From Cymbidium sinense (Eukaryota > Streptophyta > Magnoliopsida > Asparagales > Orchidaceae), in assembly GCA_021442155.1 (NCBI GenBank), contig CM038218.1, forward strand, positions 55,775,277 through 55,839,276: a DNA stretch of 64,000 nucleotides. Reading direction: 5' to 3'. The notes below the pieces were generated by a model, which saw only the letters and a program-made list of their open reading frames with translations, ran no database searches and had not been told where the DNA came from. The first letter of the stretch is position 1; every line of letters starts with the position of its first letter. Of this stretch, positions 1 to 11,570 are shown one piece after another. The position numbers and the translations under genes are program-made.

Positions 1-62
1 CACGTTAACTGCACTAACGCAAGTATTTGGGTAATGTAAATTGATCAAAGAAGATGATATGT

Positions 63-430
63 TTAATCTCGACCCTGATTTGCAAGGTAATCAAGACAAG
101 CATTACCTTCATGCCAAACATGAGTGATGGTAAAATTTAGAGAGAGAAGAGCCCTAGTTTGCTTGAGAGGAGGTACAAACAAGCATTGCTCATATTGGTA
201 GAAGTCAAAAGGTCAATCAAGAAGAGGCCCACCTCTATCCAAATATTGAGCCATCCATTTTGAAGACAAATTTCTAGAGCTTTGTGGACTGCCATAAGCT
301 CAGTATAAGGGACATTGCTGGAAATAAGGGGATAAGCAAATGCACATAGGACTATACCCTTAAAAAATGAAAATGCCTCCACAACCGTGAGCCATTATGA
401 GAGACAGCCATCATAATTTTAATAATATGA
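63..430 (-). pseudogene. LINE C-terminal RNase H domain remnant
   Basis: The open stretch 137-382 reads TELMAVHKALEICLQNGWLN then IWIEVGLFLIDLL, the helix and strand around the second and third acidic positions of plant LINE RNase H domains. After a frame change it ends in HEGNACLDYLANQGRD and a stop at 63-65. In the sister copy at 49590-50060 the corresponding strand reads IQIEVDALLLLDML, so the acidic residue after IEV is probably replaced by Gly here. Confidence 0.8.
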
Positions 431-668
431 TCAAGAGGTTTTTCCAAAAAACCATTCTATCATTTTGATAAGAAGGTCGGTTTGGAAGGTTGAGGCCCGC
501 TTTATTGGCTGATTTACTTTTAAAATGTTTATGGATGAATTAAATTGGCTTTAAACAAAGTCACAAATTTTGTTTTAGTTCTAAATCCTCATGTGATTCA
601 TACTTAATCCCACGATGTTTAGTTCATTTTAGTCCATCCATATGAACCAAATAAGAGTAATGGCATGA

Positions 669-1018
669 TTATGATTTTAATATGACCTTTAATTGCATTG
701 TCAAAGTAAACTTCAAGAAGTTGATATAAAGTAAAAGAATAATTAAAATTGATAGTGTTGAATAGATCATCATACCAAATCCAAATTTTAGAGGCAATAG
801 CCCCATTAACAAAAAAACATGGTTAACATTCTCAATATGAGAACAACATTGACATTTAGAGGGTAAATAAAACCCTTTACCCCACAACAAAGAGTCAACA
901 GAATAAAGTTTTTAGGATACCAAGTTAGAATAGAGTAAGAAGAGGGGATATTGTTATTCCAAATTTTGTAGAACACAATAGAAGAATCCTCGAGTGTCTT
1001 TAGTGTGAAGCCACACAT
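669..1018 (-). pseudogene. LINE zf-RVT (reverse-transcriptase zinc-binding) region remnant
   Basis: Two overlapping frames carry LLWGKGFYLPSKCQCCSHIE and then NVNHVFLLMGLL. They match the zf-RVT pattern found between RT and RNase H in plant LINEs: a Cys cluster, then a HxFL-like run, then an aromatic-rich tail. The cysteines CQCC are retained. The same stretch recurs at 46160-46640 and 50214-50454, confirming that it belongs to one LINE family repeated in this window. Confidence 0.78.
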
Positions 1019-1639
1019 TTTAAGGTTGAAATCCCATTATGAGATAGCTTAAAGATAATCTGATCATGATTGTTAGAGTGATAGGAATATTAATAATCAT
1101 ATTTAAGAAAGTGAAGGAATAGAATCAAGAATCTTATTAGTGTTCCACTTGTGGTTTGCCGTAATGAATTAACTCTAATAGCGTAAGTGGAGTGAGTGTA
1201 GAGTAAGTCATCAATGGATCCGTAACCACTCCAGCTTGTCTTGCCAAAAGAAGGAATTGCGAGTTTATGCCCCAAAAAATTAAGGATTCTATCCCATTTG
1301 ACAACAAAGTCTTCTCCACACGTGAGAATCACCCGATTTAAAGGGACAAAATGAGAGTATGTTTACCCGGCAATATTTAGAAGTCATGAAATTCCCAAAG
1401 ATTTTTTTGCCCTAAAATTTCACCAAAGTTTGTAGGAGAAGGCATTGATAACTCTTTGATGGATTTACATCCTGACCTCCCTCTTCAAGAGTACCACAAC
1501 TTTAGACCAAGATGACAGCATTCTTTTAAGAGGTATTGGTTCCCTAAAAATTTGTTTAAGACAATAATGATTGATGGTAGAGTTGGTAGGCACAATGGTT
1601 TGAAGAAGGTATATAGGCATGGAATTTAGAGTGCTCTTG

Positions 1640-3080
1640 ATCAAGGTAAGCCTACCACCAAAAGAGAGTAAATGAAATTTCCAATCAAATTTTGTTAGAA
1701 CTGAATTAGATCATCAAAAGGAGTGATCTTTTGGCCTTTAAAAGCGAGCCCCAAGGTAATTAAGAGGAGTTGATTTTGCATAAAATTAGTAATTCTAGGA
1801 TATTTGGTTAAGTCTATTAGAGGAATCTTAGTTGAAGGAATAAAACCACATTTTCCTTCATTAAGAAAAAGACCACTAACTTTACCAAAATCATTTAGAG
1901 GTTCTTAATGGTTTTAACATGTTGAAGGGAGCCGCAGTGAAGATAATGAAATCATCCGCAAAGCTAAGATGAGAAATAGGGAAACCTCCATGAGTTTTAA
2001 AAGACATATTAGGATTATTAAAAGATCGTTAAGGCTCCTTGATGTATTCAATAGCGATAAAAAAGAGAAGGTGATAGTGAGTTACCTTGCCTCAAACCAT
2101 GGCTAGAAGGAAAGAAACCTATGGACTCCCATTCATGATAACCAAAACCACATTCATGATACACCTTTTTTATAATCCGGATAAAACTATCAAAACCAAA
2201 CAAATTCAAGATTTGAAAGAGAAAATCCCATGAGAGATTGACAAAGGCTTTAGCGATGTCCAATTTGAATAAGATGTTGCCTCCTAGAAGGGACATCAAT
2301 GTCATGAACCAGCCTATTGAGCAAGAAGAATATTATCCGATATTGCTTTGTGTTTAACAAAACAAGTTTGATTTGGGAGATGATTTTAGGAAGCAAAGGG
2401 CTAAGCCTATTATTTATTAATTTAGCAATGAGTTTTTAAAAAAAGGTGCAAAGACTAATCGGTCTAAAATCCCCAAGATTCGTGGATTGTTAGTTTTGGA
2501 AATAAGGACAATAGAAGTGCTTGAAAAGTATTTGGGAATAGGATTTCCATCAAAGAAATCAATAACAAAGATCAACTAAGTCGCTTTTAATAAATGGCCA
2601 ACAATGCTGAAAAGAAGTGGGTCGATAGCCGTACAAGAATGAGTCAATGTTCATGTTCTTAAGAGTATTACTAATCTCCTTCAAGGACACATAGTGAGTA
2701 AATGATTATCCTCACCGTTAATCATAGAAGGGATAAGATGGGTGTTTGATAAAGTGCCCAAAGAACGGATTAGAATTTAATAAAGTTTGGAAATGATGTA
2801 TGACAGAATCCTTAATATCATTGTTATCGGTTATCCATTCACCATTAGAGTTCTTAATTTTCTTAATCGAGTTTAAGGCTTTCCATTTATTACAAATGGC
2901 ATGAAAATACCTGGTGTTTCTGTCACCATCAGCAATATATTTGCTTGCAGCTTTTTGACGCCAATAGGTTTCTTCCATGTTTTGATAATTAACCAAGTTA
3001 TTCTTGGCAATGTTCAACTCCTCAAGTTTACTGGGATCAGTTGAGACAACCTCTTCAAGAGAACAAACCTCTTGTTCCAT
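1640..3080 (-). pseudogene. LINE reverse transcriptase domain remnant with FADD box
   Basis: The N-terminal linker is intact from 3080 to 2718, with YWRQKAASKYIADGDRNTRY. It leads into RT pieces: a GDFRPISLC motif near 2470, LFKLDIAKAFVNLSWDFLF at about 2220-2290 (the first catalytic Asp lies in LDIAKAF), GLRQGNSLSPSLF at about 2050-2100, and SFADDFIIF with FADD at 1951-1962. In most plant LINEs the third motif reads GLRQGD, so Asp to Asn is visible here. Several stops and at least three frame changes separate the pieces. Confidence 0.9.
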
Positions 3081-3154
3081 AGCTTTAAGATTTGTGAAAA
3101 GGTTTTAAAATGTGTTTGTTTCACCAATTGAGATTTTGTTTAAGTCTTTTGAGC

Positions 3155-3950
3155 TTAAGCCAAAGAGTCATACCTGTAATTATCCAGAAAATAGGCCATC
3201 CAATTAGTGAGAGCGACATTGGTGAAGTCACTATGTTGGGTCCACATATTTTGAAATCTGAAAGGAGAGGGAGTAGACGGGTTAGGTGGGGGATTTTTGA
3301 AGGAAATCAAAAGAGGAGCATGGTCAGACAAAGTTCTGCTCAAATGCTCAACAATGGTAGTACTGATTGATCCAGAGAGAATTAAAGAGGGTCCTATCTA
3401 GACGCTGCCAAAGTCTAGAGTTGTGCGTGAAGTTAGACCCAGGAAACCAATGTCGCATCGATTGCAATCAAGGATCATATTTGAGAAGTCCTCCATGGAA
3501 TGAAGGTTAGGAGAACATCCTCCCCTTCTTTCTGAACTAGCTATGATAGTATTGAAATCACCTCCAACCAACCAGGGAAGGTTAGCCGAGGAAGCGAAGG
3601 TGCGTAAGTGATTCCAAAGGATGTTCCTACCAGCTCTATTACAAGAAGCATAGATAAAAGAGCCAAAAGCCGATAAGTCACCTAAGGAGATTTTGACATT
3701 AACCAATTGGTCAAGATCATCAATGATGGAAATGGTGATGGAGTTGTGCCAAAAGCACCAAATTTTATTATTAAGATTGAAGAAGAAATTATGAAAACCA
3801 AGGGATCTAGCGACAAAAGCAATCTTAGAAGAATTAATGAAAGGTTCAATAAGAACAAGTAACTTGATATTATGAACATGACAAAGACTCTAACACGATT
3901 GTGAGAAGAGACCCACAACCCCAGATATTCCAAATAAGAAAATTAATCAT
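3155..3950 (-). pseudogene. LINE endonuclease domain (EEP/APE-like) remnant
   Basis: Open segments at 3682-3933, 3398-3706 and 3155-3343 lie in different frames but join in order into one endonuclease/exonuclease/phosphatase-type domain. Recognisable are the start MINFLIWNI, the stretch GSFIYASCNRAGR followed by a PWLVGGDFN core, and a C-terminal SRTLSDHAPLLISF box carrying the Asp-His pair expected in the active site. In live elements this domain nicks the target DNA to prime reverse transcription. At least two frame changes inactivate it here. Confidence 0.88.
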
Positions 3951-4012
3951 AAGGGGACAACCAAAAGGGAAAAGGAAAAAGAAAGGAAAGAGAGGAGAGA
4001 AATGATGACACA

Positions 4013-5331
4013 TTACTTGTGTGGGGTGAAAGAAGAGCGAGTGGTTCTAGTGAAGTTATTATTAGAAAATTTTGCTTTGTAGGGTTTTTTGTTTTTAATA
4101 ATTTGAAAGGGTTTATCTCCATCAGAAAGTGATTGATTTTTGGGTTCCAGAATAGTAGAAGAATCTATCAATGTTTTAGAAGAGGGGATTTCACCTTCTT
4201 CCGTATCGGATAGAGTGTGAGAAATTGGGTTCAATTGATTATCACTCAAGGAAATAGATGGGGAAGTTCGGCACCATTCTAATACAAATATCTTTCTCTC
4301 AATATGTTCAAGCCATAGGGTCATCATTGTTTTGGTCCATTATATGATTCCCATTCAAATTGTTTAATTGGGTGTCCAATATAAGGCTACCATTCAGATT
4401 TTCAAGGATTTAAATGAAGCAAAGAGCTATCATGGGAAACCAGATTATTACTAAAGGGTGAGGTTAGGTAAATTGCCATTGGTATGCCACCCCTCAATGG
4501 TTGTTTTAGTACCAAGGTCGAGTGTTTTCCACTAGAGCATCGAGGAGGAGTAGGGAGGAGAGGTTCTTTTGAGTATTTTTAGGCACATATGCTAGAGTAT
4601 TGGTTTTCCCAGCCCATTAATGGTATTCATATTCGTGGTAAATTTTTTCGAGATTAGGATGAAGCACAAAGCATTCTGTGATCGCGTGCGTGAATCTTGC
4701 AATGAGTGAAAAGACAGGAAAATTTTGAATTTGACTTTTGACTATATCCAAATTTTTGGAGCCAATCCAACCTCTTTGGGATATTTTTTTGTGATGTCTA
4801 TCTCAACGAGAATACTGACGATAGATGGCCTAGATCTAGTGGTCGCTTGTCTATTTGGAGAGGCCTACCAAAAAGGCCAACAAAGAAAAAAAACTTGATG
4901 AGTGACATAATGTATTCTCATGTTAGGAAAAGCAAGCCAAAGAGGGACAATGGGAGATTCCTCTTGACATCAAAGAGGGGCACAATTTCAATGACTGACA
5001 ATTATGCACAAAGTAAGAACGACGAGCAAAAACTCACGAGTAATCTAAATCATTTGAGAGTTGAATAAGAATGTGACGGGGATCGATCAGCCCGATAGAG
5101 AAAGTACCCGATAATTTTAAACTATGAAAGAAAGAGCGAATATTATCAAGAGTGGGCGCCTAAGGGAGAATTTACCCACCAAAGTGAACTCAAGGGCTTA
5201 GCAAGTTTCAACATCCCGACCAACACATTACTACCTGTAATCCATGATAAGATGTCAAAATGAGATTAATCAAGCATTTGAGCTAGGGATCTTATCGATA
5301 AAGCATCTTTGAATGATTTAACAACGTGCAT
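4013..5331 (-). pseudogene. LINE ORF1 (DUF4283-type RNA-binding, gag-like), degraded
   Basis: ORF1 of plant LINEs encodes a nucleic-acid-binding protein that coats the element's RNA. The likely start is the ATG at 5331, followed by VKSFKDAL. In shifted frames I can read SWITGSNVLVG, VGKFSLRRPTL, a run resembling DUF4283 (GTFSIGLIDPRHILIQLSND, about 5050-5120), SPIVPLWLAFPN (about 4940), and SILVEIDITKKYPKEV (about 4760-4810). The region expected to hold a CCHC knuckle has lost its cysteines. The last 104 codons (4327-4013) are open, hydrophilic and Ser/Thr-rich, ending KAKFSNNNFTRTTRSSFTPHK just before the stop. Frame changes and stops upstream prevent translation. The exact start is uncertain. 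Confidence 0.75.
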
Positions 5332-5577
5332 TAACAGTAATCGAATCCGTAAAACCCAGAGAGTGAGAGCAAAGCCGGTGTCAAGACGCCGAGAGGACGC
5401 CGAGATTCACAGAGACCAGAGCCTCCGCCATTGCTCTAATCCAAGGACGTCACATACTGGAGCCTACGCCGCTGGCCAGCCGAGTGAAATGCATAGTGCC
5501 AATTACCCGAGAACGGCCAATCCACCGAGGGGAACGCAAAATCACCAGAGAGGGAGCGCAGCCGAGAGGGAGAGGGT
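5332..5577 (-). promoter_or_regulatory. CpG-rich LINE 5' UTR, probable internal promoter region
   Basis: This 246-base stretch is much richer in G, C and CpG than anything nearby, and it lies between the ORF1 start and the telomere-like repeat. Plant and animal L1 elements carry an internal promoter in the 5' UTR, so a promoter role is inferred from position only. No TATA box or initiator can be picked out. The abrupt change to TTTAGGG-like repeat at 5578 marks the element's 5' end. Confidence 0.45.
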
Positions 5578-6010
5578 TAGTTTTGTTCAGGGTTTAGGGT
5601 TTAGGCTTTGGGGTTTAGGTAGTAGGGTTTTGTGCTGGGTGAGGCATGGTTTATGCTTTAGGGTGTGGTAGTTTGTGGTTTAGTGGGATTTAAGTGGTAA
5701 GGTTTAGTTTAAGGTTTGGTTTAGGCTCAGGTTAGGGTTAGTTTTAGGTTTAGGTTAGGGTTTTTTATGTTAAGTAAAAAAGTAAGTTTATTTAATTTAT
5801 CTTTTATTTATTTTAGTTTATTTTATTTTATTTTATTTATGTTTATTTTATTTATTTTTATTTAAATTTAAATTTTACTTATTTATTTTATCTTTGGTTT
5901 ATCTTACTTTATCTTTAAGCCTAATTTTAATTTATTTAGGCCTTTATTTATCTTATTCCTTTAGTTTTATCTATCTTATCCTTTAGGCTCATGTTTCTTT
6001 TTCAAGATTT

Positions 6011-6455
6011 GTAGGCTCAGGGCCTGTGGCTCAGTGCCTGGGGCCCAGGGCCCAGCTGCCTGGTCAGCTAGGGCCTGGGGTCAGCCCAGGCCCAGGGCCT
6101 GGGTCAGCCCAGGGTCATACATGCTCAGTGGTCCCAGCCAGTGGTTGGCCAGTGGCCTAGTGGCCTGGCAGCCTCGTGCCTTTGGTCCAGTATGCCTGCT
6201 GCCCAGGTCTGGGCCCATTCTAGGCCCAGGGCTCAGGGTGGGTAGGACTCAGGCCCAGGGCCCAGGGCCTAGGGCTCAGTGGCTCAGGGTCACCACTCCA
6301 TGCCTCAGGGGCTCAGTGGTCTTGATCTTGGCTCTGGCCTGGTCTTGGCTCCTTAGGCTCATGTAGCCTTGTGGTCATGGCTAGGTCACAGTTATATCTT
6401 ACCTGCCAAGTCAGGTTTTAGGTTCAAGGCCTAGGGGTTTTATGCTGCCTGGTGT
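6011..6455 (+). repeat. GC-rich heptamer patch (CCCAGGG type)
   Basis: The patch is a run of seven-base words such as CCCAGGG, CCTAGGG, CTCAGGG and CCTGGGG. These are TTTAGGG with T replaced by C at the first three positions while AGGG is kept. It switches sharply from T-rich repeat at about 6010 and back at about 6455. The open frame across it (6034-6366) codes only a Gly/Pro/Ala/Trp-rich low-complexity product. Confidence 0.75.
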
Positions 6456-8489
6456 CCAAGTTTTAATTTAAGTTTATTTTCAAAAAAAAGCAAACCCAGG
6501 TTTTGGTTTTTTTTAGTTTAATTTAGTAGGGTTTTTTTTATTTTAAATCAAGCAAACCAGAAGGTTTAGGTTTATTTAGTTTATTTTTTTATTTATTTTA
6601 TTTTATTTTGGTTTATTTTTTATATTTAGTTTATTTGTTTGGTTTATTTGTTTTAGTTTATTTTTTTAGATTTAGGTTTATGCTTTTTTTAGTTTAGTTT
6701 TATTTTATTTTATTTTTTAGGTTTAGGTTTTATTTTTTTAGGTTTAGTTTAGGTTTTATTTTCTTTTTTAGGTTTGATTTTAGGTTTTATTTTAAGTTTA
6801 TTTTCATGTTTTAGTTTTTAGTTTAGTTTAGGTTTTTTATTTTATTTTATTGTCATTAGGGTTTAGGTTTAGGTTTAGTTTAGGTCAAGTTTATTTTAGG
6901 TTTATGTTTAGGTATTATTTATTTTAGTTTAGATTATTTTAAGGTTTTATTTATTTTAGTTTATTTTATTTTAATTAATTCAAGGTTTAGTTTATTTTAG
7001 GTTTTGGTTCAAGTTTTATTTATTTTAGTTAGTTTATTATAGTTTAGGTTTAGGTTTATTTTATTTTGTTTAATTTAATTAATTATCTTTTTAAAATTAA
7101 GTTAACCCAGATGCTTAGATTTATTTAGTTTATTTTTTATTTATTTTAGTTTATTTTATTTTATTTTTATTTAGTTTCTTTAGGTTTTGGTTTAGTTTAA
7201 CTTTATTTTTTTAGTTCAATTTTATTTTTATTTTATTTTTTTGGTTTAGATTTTAATTTTAATTTTTAGGTTTAACTTAGGTTTTATTTTATTTTTTTTT
7301 AGGTTTAGGTTTTAGTCTCTATTTTAGGTTTATTTTAGGTTTTATTTTAGTTTAGGTTTAGTTTATTTTTATTTTATCTTATTTACTTTAGGTTTAGGTT
7401 TAGGTTTAGGTTTAGTTTATTTTAGGTTTAGGTTGAGGTTTTATTTATTTATGTTTATTTTATTTTAGCTTAGGTTTATTTTATTTTATTTTATTTTATT
7501 TTAGTCTTTTTAAACTTAGGGTTTAGGGTTTGTGGATTTGGTTGTATGTTTATGGTTGGTGAGTTTAGGTTTAGGTTTTAGGGTTTAGTGTTTAGGGTTT
7601 TGTGGTTTAGGGTTTAGGGCTCACTTAGGGTTTAGGTTGTGCATCCATTTGTGTTTATTTTAGTTTTTTATTTAGGTTTAGGTTTATTTTAGTTTATTTT
7701 ATTTTATATTTTTTAGGTTTAGGATTAGGTTTAGTTTATTTTAGGTTTAGATCCAGGTTTTATTTATTTAAGGCCACTTTATTTTAGTTTATTTTATTTT
7801 GTTTACTTAGCTTTAGCATTTTTTTTAAACTCAGGTTTAGGGTTTAGGGTTTAGGGTTGCACTTTATGATTTGGTGTTTCAGGGTTTAGGGCTCAGGTTT
7901 TAGGGTTTAGGGTTTAAAGTTTAGGGTTTGGCTCAGTTTTAGGGTTTGTGGCTCAGGGTTTAGGCTAAGGTTTGTGGTTTAGGATTTAGGCTAGTTTATG
8001 AATGTTTAGGGTTTAGGGTTAGTTTTGTGGTTTAGTTGGTTTTTTTTATTTTTATTTTTATTATATTTTATGTTAAACTAGTAATTTTTTTATTTATTTT
8101 TTTTATTTATTTTAGTTTATTTTACTTTTATTTTTTTATTTAGTTTATTTTGTTTATTTTAGATTTATTTATTTTAGTTTTGGGTTTTTATTTTAGTTTA
8201 TTTTTAAATTTAGGTTTTGGTTTAGGTTTATTTTTAGTTAAGTTTTATTTTATTTTATTTTGTTTGTCCGTTTATTTTATTTTAGGTTTAGTTTTTTATA
8301 TTTTTTTAGGTTTAGGTTTTAGGTTTTATTTTAAGTTTATTTTAGGTTTTATCTTTAGTAGGATCAGTTTATTTTATTCATCTTATTTTATTTAATTTAG
8401 GTTTTTTAGTTTATTTAGGTTTATTTATATTTAGTCTATTTATCTTAGTTTAAGTCAGGTTTATCTTATCTATTTATCTTAGCCCAAGC
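6011..8489 (+). repeat. Higher-order repeat unit 1 (about 2.5 kb) of the telomere-derived satellite
   Basis: A GC-rich patch (6011-6455) is followed by a T-rich body with landmark words: GTCCAAGTTTTAATTTAAG (about 6460), an AAGCAAACCCAGG box (about 6490), TTAACCCAGATGCTTAG (about 7100), AAGGCCACTTTATTTTAG (about 7770) and GTTTGTCCGTTTATTTTA (about 8262). The same landmarks recur in the same order in the next unit, offset by about 2.5-2.6 kb, so this is a tandem higher-order repeat and not random low-complexity sequence. Confidence 0.8.
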
Positions 8490-9085
8490 TTTATTCTCCA
8501 AGCTAGGGCCCATGGTCCCCAGCCCATGGCCCAGTGGTCATGGAGGTGGGGGCCTGTTGGCCCAAGTTGTGGCCCAGGGCCTGTCAGGGTTTGTGGCTCA
8601 TGATCTGGCCCAGTTTATGACTCAGGGCCTGGGAAGGCAGGGCTGGCCTTTACTGTCATGCAGTAGGGCCATAGATTTAGTGGTCATGCCTTTTTTCTTA
8701 TCTGTGGCCTGTGGCCCAGGCCCAGTGGCCTGGGTTCAGTGGCCCACAGCCCAGGTCAGCTCAGTCAGGTGGCCCAGGGCCCAGGTTAGGGCCCAGTCTG
8801 CAGCCTAGCATACTCAGTGGTCCCAGCCCAGTCTTTGTTTCCTGGCTCTGTTGCTTGGTCCGCACTGTCAAGATCTAGGGTTTGGGCTCATTTTAGGTTG
8901 TGCAGGATTTCAGTGGTTTAGGTTTAGTAGGTATTCAGTGGCCTTTCCATAGCCAGTTTGGGTCTTGATCTGGCTCCTTTTTGGCCTGGGTTTCTGACTA
9001 GTAGTTATAGCTCAGGATCAGGTTTCAGGTGGCTCATTCATATTTTGTTTGTGGTCCTTTTCTGCCTGGGTTTTATGTCAGTGGT
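8490..9085 (+). repeat. GC-rich heptamer patch heading the second higher-order unit
   Basis: CAGTGGCC, CCCAGGGCC and CTCAGG words dominate the first 330 bases. They then grade through mixed words such as TTTGGGCTCA into ordinary TTTAGG repeat. The gradual exit here, unlike the sharp left edge, is what stepwise T/C change along the array would leave. Confidence 0.7.
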
Positions 9086-11034
9086 CCAAGTTTTAGTTTA
9101 AGTTTATTCTCAAAAGCAAACCGCAGGTTTTGGTTTTCTTTTAGTTTTAATTAGGGTTTATTTTTTTATTTTAAATTAAGTAAACTAGAAGGTTTAGGTT
9201 TATTTATTTATTTTATTTATTTTATTTTTATTTTGGTTTATTTTTTTATATTTAGTTTTAGTTTATTTGTTTATTTGTTTTAGTTTATTTTTAGGTTTAG
9301 ATTTAGGTTTATGCTTTTTTTAGCTTAGTTTTATTTTTATTTTATTTTTATTTTATTTTTTAATTTTAGGTTTAGGTTTAGGTTTTATTATCTTTTTTTA
9401 GTTCTCGATTTTAGGTTTTTATTTTAAGTTTATTTTCATGTTTTAGTTTTTTAGTTTAGTTTAGGTTTTTTTTTATTTTATTTTATTATCATTAGGGTTT
9501 AGGTTTAGGTTTAGGTTTAGGTCAAGTTTATTTTAGGTTTATGTTTAGGTATTATTTATTTTAGTTTAGATTATTTTAAGGTTTTATTTATTTTAGTTTA
9601 TTTTATTTTTTAATTAATTTAGTTTATTTTTAGGTTTTGGTCCAAGTTTTATTTATTTTAGTTAGTTTATAGTTTAGGTTTAGGTTTATTTTATTTTGTT
9701 TAATTTAATTAATTATCTTTTAAAATTAAGTTAACCAAGATGCTTAGATTTATTTAGTTTATTTTTATTTATTTTAGTTTATTTTATATTTTTTATTTTT
9801 ATTTAGTTTCTTTTTAGGTTTTGTTTAGGTTTAAGTTTATTTTTTTAGTTCATTTTATTTTTATAATATTTTTTTGGTTTAGATTTTAATTTTAATTTTA
9901 GGTTTGGTTTAGATTTTATTTTATTTTTTAGGTTTAGGTTTTGTGTTTTAGGTTTATTTTTAGGTTTTATTTTTAGTTTAGTTTATTTTATTTTATCTTA
10001 TTTACTTTTAGGTTTAGGTTTAGGTTTAGTTTATTTTAGTGTCTAGGTTTTATTTATTTACGCTTATTTTATTTTTAGTTTATTTTATTTTGTTTATTTT
10101 CTGTCTTTTTTAAACTTAGGTTTAGGTCAGGGTTTAAGGGTATGGTTGGTGTTTAGAGTTTAGGTTTAGTTTAGTGAGCCAGGGTTGTGGTTTAGGTTTA
10201 GGCTGGCCTTAGTGGGTTTCAGCCATTTTGTTTTCTTTAGTTTTTTAATTTAGGGTTTATTTTAGTTTATTATTTTATTTTATCCATTTAGGATTTTAGT
10301 ATATTTTAGGTTTAGATCAGGTTTTATTTATTTAAGGCCACTTTATCTTAGCTTAGGTTTATTTTATTTTATTTATTTTAGCATTTTTTTTAAACTTAGG
10401 TTTAGTGGTTTATGGTTTAGCACATTTATGATCTGGTTTTAGGGTTTAGTTTTGGGAGGGCTAAAGTTTAGGGTTTAGGGCCTGTGGTTTAAGATTAGGT
10501 TTGTGGATTTAGGGTTTGCTGGAATTTGTTTAGGTTTTTAGGTTTAGTTTTGGTTTTTTTATTTTATTTTTATTATATTTTTGTTAAGCAAACCAAGTAA
10601 TTTTGGTTTATTTATTTATTTTATTTATTTTAGTTTATTTACTTTTATTTTTTATAGTTTATTTTATTTATTTTAGATTTATTTATTTATTTTGGGTTTT
10701 TTATTTTAGTTTATTTTTAGATTTAGGTTGGTTTAGTTTATTTTTGTTAAGTTTTATTTTATTTTATTTTGTTTGTCCTTTATTTTATTTTTTTTAGGTT
10801 TATGTTTTATTATATTTTTTAGTTTTAGGTTTAGGTTTTATTTTAGGTTTATTTTAGGTATTTTTTTTAGGATCAGGTTTATTTTAGTCCATTTTATCTT
10901 TATTTCTTAGGTTTATCTTTTTATTTAGGTTTAGGTTTTATTTATTTTAGTTTTGTTTATTTTAGTTTAAGTTTAGGTTTATTTTATTTTGTTTTATTTT
11001 AAGTTTAAGTTTTAAGTTTAGTTTATGGTCCCAG
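8490..11034 (+). repeat. Higher-order repeat unit 2 (about 2.5 kb), tandem copy of the preceding unit
   Basis: The landmarks of unit 1 reappear at about 9083, 9115, 9730, 10340 and 10767. Over the stretch 9083-9750 the match to 6460-7120 by eye is close, with mostly single-base and short T-run differences. The GC-rich head patch is longer here (8490-9085) and shares words with the head of unit 1, such as GTCTTGATCTGGCTC. Later modules are less regular, with related boxes near 11630, 16008, 17500 and 19365. Confidence 0.8.
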
Positions 11035-11570
11035 TTTTATTTAGCTCAGGCTGGCTTAGATCTGGGTTTAGTGGAAGTTTTGTGGTTTAGTGGCCCAGGG
11101 TCTTAGGTTGTGTGATTTGTGGGTTTGTGGGCCCTGGTAGCCAGTTTTGGCCAGTGGCCAGGGCCTAAGGTTAGCCCAGGCCCAGCTTTAGCCATGTTTT
11201 ATCTTATCTTATCTTTATTTATTAATTTAGGCCTTTTATTTATCTTTATTTAGCTCATCACTAGCCTATTAGTGGCCAGGGCTCAGGGCCCAGTGTTGCC
11301 CAGGTGTCAGGCCAGCCCAGATTAGGCTCAGGGCCTGGTAGAGTTTAGGCTCAGGTTTAGTGGCCCAGGCCCAGGTTTAGGCCTGTGGTCAGGTTGGGCC
11401 TTGGTCTTGGCTCAGGCCTAGGGCCCAGGTCAGAGTTTAGGGCCTAGAGGATGAGGGTCTGACAAATCACGATTTATAATTTAGGGCCTGTTCTGGGGGC
11501 TCAGTGGTCTTGTGTTTAGGGTCATGGCTCTAGGGTCAAGTGATTTTGTTTATGGTTTAGGTCAGGTTTT
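11035..11570 (+). repeat. GC-rich heptamer patch (third)
   Basis: The core (11260-11450) carries GGGCTCAGGGCCCAG and TAGGGCCCAGGTC words. A small T-rich island (11200-11260) splits it. The right exit repeats the words CTCAGTGGTCTTG and GGTCATGGCT seen in the first patch, linking it to the same higher-order family. Confidence 0.7.

Larger units (their letters stand above)
63..3950 (-). pseudogene. LINE ORF2 polyprotein (endonuclease-RT-RNase H), degraded
   Basis: ORF2 makes the nicking endonuclease and reverse transcriptase that copy LINE RNA into DNA at the target site. The start is taken at the ATG at 3950, whose product begins MINFLIWNI, the usual opening of the plant LINE endonuclease. 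The stop at 63-65 follows HEGNACLDYLANQGRD, the typical end of the RNase H tail. Between them are endonuclease motifs GDFN (3551-3562) and SDHAP (about 3320-3335), the YWRQKA...GDRNTRYFHA linker (2718-3080), RT motifs with FADD at 1951-1962, a zf-RVT region (669-1018) and RNase H. The frame is broken by many stops and shifts, so no protein can be made. ORF1 lies 62 bases upstream. Confidence 0.92.
1..5577 (-). mobile_element. L1-type LINE retrotransposon, nearly full length but decayed
   Basis: Read on the minus strand this gives, in order: a CpG-rich 5' UTR (5577-5332), ORF1 (5331-4013), a 62-base spacer, ORF2 (3950-63), and the first 62 bases of the 3' UTR, which runs off the left edge. ORF2 spans 1,296 codons, close to the usual length for plant LINE ORF2, so few net bases have been lost although stops and frameshifts are frequent. 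Domain order is endonuclease, reverse transcriptase, zf-RVT, RNase H, the layout of plant L1-clade LINEs. The 5' end abuts TTTAGGG-like repeat at about 5578. Two truncated relatives lie at 45064-46640 and 47418-50728. From the 3' UTR of the latter I infer a full element of about 7.7 kb. Confidence 0.9.

Noticed and set aside
5309..5671. 120-codon plus-strand frame over the LINE 5' UTR
   Set aside because: It lies antisense to the LINE 5' UTR and continues into telomere-like repeat. Its length comes from GC-rich composition.
6034..6366. 110-codon open frame in the first GC-rich patch
   Set aside because: The product is a Gly/Pro/Trp low-complexity string caused by CCCAGGG words. Similar frames occur in every patch on both strands.
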